This document shows, piece by piece, positions 6,601-8,581 of a stretch of 8,581 nucleotides of DNA. This stretch comes from Sphingomonadaceae bacterium (GTDB lineage Bacteria > Pseudomonadota > Alphaproteobacteria > Sphingomonadales > Sphingomonadaceae), in contig CANEVG010000139.1 in the NCBI GenBank assembly GCA_947442095.1, forward strand, positions 1 through 8,581. Direction: 5' to 3'. Under the pieces are notes generated by a model. The model saw only the letters and a list, made by a program, of their open reading frames with translations, did no database searches and was not told where the DNA came from. Made by a program: the position numbers and the translations under genes. Each line of letters begins with the position of its first letter. The first letter of the stretch is position 1.

Positions 6601-7956
6601 CGCGCAATCACCGGCGCGGTCCTTGGACTCCTCTGGATCGGTCGCATCGCCGCCCATGTACTTGCCGTGCCCGCCCAGCACCGTGCCGCGCACATGCTCG
6701 TGGCTTTCATGCTTGGCCGCATCATAAGTGCCAAAAGCGCCGCTGCGGTGATCGCCTTCGCGCAAGGCGTTGATCGTGGGATCGGCGGTGATGGTCTGCC
6801 CGTCGCGCCCGCATTTGGCGTAACTCATGCTGTGGCGCGGCTCGCGGTCGTTGGCGTAGATCACGTGGCAGGAAGCGCAGCCGGAGGAGCGGTAGTCGCC
6901 CGGCTGGTCGTTGGTGCCCATCTGGAACAGGAACGGATCGTTGAGACGGGTCTTGTGGATATTGAGCACCGGGATCGCGACGCGCAGGCCCGTGGCGGGG
7001 CCGCGGTTTGATTGCTTCAGATCGGGACGGCCCGGTTCCTCCAGCCGCTGGATCGCGCCGGTGGAATTGGGCAGACCGATTTCGGGGAACTGCGGATTGA
7101 TCGTGCGGCCGCCATCCTCGAACACGCGGAAAATGTCACCCGGCGGGATCGTGTGCCACGTGGGCAGCGGATAGAGGATGGGCAGCGCGCCGCGCGCTTT
7201 CTCCGCCGGGGTGACGGTGCCCCACATCGGCTTGCCGTCCGGCCCGATTTCTTTCGATGCAGACTTGAGCAGCGCGGGCTCGCCCTGCCGCGTGAAGCTC
7301 TCGCCGAACATGTAGTTCTTGAAGGGCACGATGCCGTTGTTATAGGCCGCGCCGCCCCAGAGCATCGCGCCCGTGCTCATCAGCGAGCGCTCCGAGGCCT
7401 CAATGATCGACCTATGGCACGCCCCGCAGGCGTCGCGCGCCACGCGATAGTCCGAGGGGTTGACGAAGCGGATGAATTCCGGGCTTTCCTTGGCAAGCAG
7501 CGCATAGGACCGCTTGGGGTTGGCCGAGCTCGGCCAGTTCCAGCCGACCGGGAATTTCGGCAGGACATGCGCGTCCTTCATCGCGCCGACATAGTCCATC
7601 GAATGCTTGTTCCAGCTGCGATCCGCTACAACCTTGCTGTTGCCGCCATGGCAATCGGCGCAAGTGAGCACGACCGCAGGGCTCGCGTGCATGGTGCGGT
7701 GATCGCTCTTCGTGTGGCAGCTCACGCAGCCGGTGTTGGCCTTGTCGACATAGGCCCACTGCTCGGCCACCGTGTCGCCAGGCTGGCCGCGCGGGGCGGG
7801 CGGCGCGCGGGTATGTGACACCTTCTGCGCGATCTCCTCGCCCGAGGCCCAAAGTGCGCTCGGCAAGGCCAGAGTGGCAACCAGCAGCGCCAGCCAGACG
7901 AAAAGCTTCTTGTGATCGGGGCGGATTGCAAAGGACATGAGCGGCCGGTTGCCCAT
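3379..7956 (-). CDS. Giant secreted decahaem c-type cytochrome with C-terminal LVIVD repeat (beta-propeller) domain
   Basis: A 1525-residue exported cytochrome. A signal peptide precedes a likely type I cleavage after ALWA (residue 37); no lipobox cysteine is present. Ten CXXCH motifs start at residues 77, 99, 177, 360, 530, 713, 740, 867, 878 and 1002, so it should carry ten covalent haems. A His-rich stretch lies between haems 4 and 5 (about 416-501). From about 1114 to 1434 come six LVIVD-type repeats (for example GLVIVDVTAPTRP), expected to fold as a beta-propeller. The likely role is electron transfer in the periplasm or at the cell surface; redox partner and substrate are unknown. The start at 7956 is chosen because its ATG overlaps the stop of the upstream barrel gene (TGATG), implying translational coupling; ATG 7938 gives a more typical signal peptide and is the alternative. 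Neither has a clear ribosome binding site. The frame is intact. It is much longer than MtrC/OmcA-type decahaem proteins. Confidence 0.9.
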   Translation of the reverse strand: MGNRPLMSFAIRPDHKKLFVWLALLVATLALPSALWASGEEIAQKVSHTRAPPAPRGQPGDTVAEQWAYVDKANTGCVSCHTKSDHRTMHASPAVVLTCADCHGGNSKVVADRSWNKHSMDYVGAMKDAHVLPKFPVGWNWPSSANPKRSYALLAKESPEFIRFVNPSDYRVARDACGACHRSIIEASERSLMSTGAMLWGGAAYNNGIVPFKNYMFGESFTRQGEPALLKSASKEIGPDGKPMWGTVTPAEKARGALPILYPLPTWHTIPPGDIFRVFEDGGRTINPQFPEIGLPNSTGAIQRLEEPGRPDLKQSNRGPATGLRVAIPVLNIHKTRLNDPFLFQMGTNDQPGDYRSSGCASCHVIYANDREPRHSMSYAKCGRDGQTITADPTINALREGDHRSGAFGTYDAAKHESHEHVRGTVLGGHGKYMGGDATDPEESKDRAGDCARAIQSAAQLVYSPAEGPAPHGTMDEHKLGQAEAHAAAGLDHKGHAGGGHAEGPAPMQDRERGHPLVHAFTRAIPTAQCMNCHMHQPNIFLNSYLGYTMWDYESDAPRMWPGPENTSPRPENVTDADWSRAFKTQFRPNMAEQREVLDRNPEGASTHGLWRDVEFLRNVYDLNKDNKDTQFADYHGHGWNFRAILKRDRRGNLLDAGGDMATYGTDTAHIVSPDDPEKWRKAGEGKFVEPGPDNPGKSVHMMDIHAQLGMQCADCHFAQDSHGNGLIYGEVANAVSIGCKDCHGTPDAYPTLMTSNLAAPQKGENLALLRNMDGQRRFEWSTENGRRVLIQRSIIDPKLWWRVSLVKTSVDPQYQGVMEPSGKPVFNPKAARAKLMGKSGADDGLYRFGLGVPKAERAHGDDDMACFTCHLSWTTSCAGCHLPIEANWKSATHKYEEDYTRNYATYNPQVARDDMFQLGKHMPTKSSGSDPVKFDAAGDPVSGKAITAPIRSTSALILSSTNINRERIYVQQPPISSPGYSSQAFAPHFPHTVRTAETKQCTDCHLSQADDNNAVMAQLLLLGTNYVNFVGMNAWFGLDGGFEAVRVTEWDEPQAVIGSYLQRYAYPDFYRQHVEKNGRELKNWTRGGMFARDLGGETTGREEFVNITKGTSDAVRCLQMRGEYMFVAEGKGGFRAYDIAAIGDKGFSERIVTAPFSPLGHDTHVDTANATCMALPTNQAIAPTRNTPEMRAANQEQPFSPVYHYAFVTDAVEGLIAVNVDTLADGEFRNNFFRRALTFNPGGVLTRARHITLAGDYAYVLTDKALVTIHLTKPWSPAAPCEVSDRKGGETCLEPQITSVVPLRDPRATAVQFRYLWVTTANGLELLDVTNLAKPQAVPSATVPLTDARRVYLSRTYAYVAAKAQGLVIVDVTAPTRPAIYQAYTADGALNDAEDVIVASTNASLFAYVADGRNGMKVLQLTSPSSQPNFYGFSPEPRPELIAWARTPSPALALSKGLDRDRGVDETGGQMAVFGRLGSRPFNRQEMEALFLNKAGEPFRVSNALDMSQWLGAKTAPQLMAVRP

Positions 7957-8581
7957 CAGAACGAGAGGATTGCATTGGCGAGGACGGAATAAAACTGCCG
8001 CCCATGGCCGCGCTTGTCGAACAGATCCCTGAAGCCGGAACCTGCCTGCAGCACCGCGCCCGAAAGGCGGAAGACGACATTTTGCGCGGCCTTGGGCCGC
8101 CATATGGAGGAAAGCGACAAGTCCCAGCCAATCGATTTGGGGATCGAGCCTTCGTTGCGCAGCACTTGCAGCACTTTGGTGTTCGCAAACCACAAGTGGT
8201 TGGCATTGGCCGAGACCCGCAGATTCGGCGTAAGATCGAAATCACCGCCGAGGCCTGCGAGCGCCGTGCCCGGATTGATGAAATTGGACTGGCCCTGATC
8301 CTTGGACGAGCGCAGCGAATTGAGGATGCCGCCGCGCCCGTTGACCGAAATCGCTCGCCCGCCACCTGCAAACGGAATCGACTGGCGGATCCAGTAGGAG
8401 GTATCGGCCCCCGCGAACTGCGGGTTTTCAAGGATCGCGTCGAAGCCTTGCTCGACGTTGTCATAAGGGTCGTTGTCGCCGCTGGCATAGAGCGCGGAGA
8501 CGCGGATACGCGCCCAGTCCTTGTCATAGCTCAGCTCTGCCGCGCCGAAGAACGCGCCGATCCTGGCAGGCGCGCTGGTGA
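7956..8581 (-). CDS. Outer-membrane beta-barrel protein, C-terminal 207 residues (5' end beyond the right edge)
   Basis: The frame is open from the window edge to a TGA at 7956-7958. It shows alternating polar/hydrophobic strands and turns typical of an outer-membrane barrel: AELSYDKDWARIRVSALYASG, GDFDLTPNLRVSANANHLWF, SIGWDLSLSSIWRP and NVVFRLSGAVLQAGSGFRDLF. It ends ...VLANAILSF, a terminal phenylalanine as recognised by the BAM machinery. Asp-rich loop GDNDPYDN resembles an extracellular loop. The specific family is not recognised; general porin or export-porin types are alternatives. Its stop overlaps the start of the decahaem cytochrome gene, so the two are co-translated and probably work together, perhaps as a channel that holds or passes the cytochrome across the outer membrane (inference). 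Confidence 0.8.
   Translation of the reverse strand, partial: TSAPARIGAFFGAAELSYDKDWARIRVSALYASGDNDPYDNVEQGFDAILENPQFAGADTSYWIRQSIPFAGGGRAISVNGRGGILNSLRSSKDQGQSNFINPGTALAGLGGDFDLTPNLRVSANANHLWFANTKVLQVLRNEGSIPKSIGWDLSLSSIWRPKAAQNVVFRLSGAVLQAGSGFRDLFDKRGHGRQFYSVLANAILSF

Noticed and set aside
3694..7011. Long plus-strand ORFs (3694-5178 and 5191-7011) opposite the cytochrome
   Set aside because: They are antisense shadows produced by GC-rich third positions; their translations are Arg/His/Gly-rich without recognisable domains, while the minus strand has ten haem motifs and LVIVD repeats.
7714..7956. Lipoprotein anchor for the decahaem cytochrome, as in MtrC/OmcA
   Set aside because: The signal peptide ends LPSALWASGEE with no lipobox cysteine; the first cysteine is in the first haem motif.
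7412..8527. A 371-residue minus-strand ORF across the barrel/cytochrome junction
   Set aside because: It is in the wrong frame for both genes; the true frames give a barrel ending in Phe and a signal peptide.

Overview
The window is high-GC DNA with the gene style of an Alphaproteobacterium, most likely a sphingomonad (Novosphingobium, Sphingobium or Erythrobacteraceae type). This rests on the rpmF-plsX pair, the MAPEG protein, the LexA-like S24 repressor with a small divergent partner, and strong GC at third codon positions. The assignment is from recognition of protein style only. No rRNA, tRNA, CRISPR array or insertion sequence was seen.

Left part (1-1801), housekeeping: rpmF (ribosomal protein L32) and the start of plsX (phospholipid synthesis) form a minus-strand operon running off the left edge. 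A MAPEG-family membrane protein lies divergently on the plus strand. It converges on a glyoxalase-II-like metallo-hydrolase, with a small hairpin between the two.

Middle part (1843-3378), regulation and decay: a LexA-like S24 repressor sits 41 bases upstream of the hydrolase, so the two may be co-transcribed. Its HTH carries an in-frame 9-bp tandem expansion. Across a 99-base intergenic region rich in inverted repeats lies a small divergent gene. A conserved-looking ORF follows; its start looks frameshifted and its end runs into a hairpin-rich, REP-like repeat, so it may be decaying.

Right part (3379-8581), the accessory core: the C-terminal 207 residues of an outer-membrane beta-barrel protein are followed, with an overlapping TGATG stop/start, by a very large secreted c-type cytochrome of about 1525 residues. 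It has ten CXXCH haem motifs, a His-rich insert, and a C-terminal domain of about six LVIVD-type repeats, likely a beta-propeller. Barrel and decahaem cytochrome together suggest an electron-transfer module at or across the outer membrane, analogous to but distinct from the Mtr/Pio porin-cytochrome systems. That role is inference; the haem motifs, signal peptide, repeats and gene coupling are read directly from the sequence.
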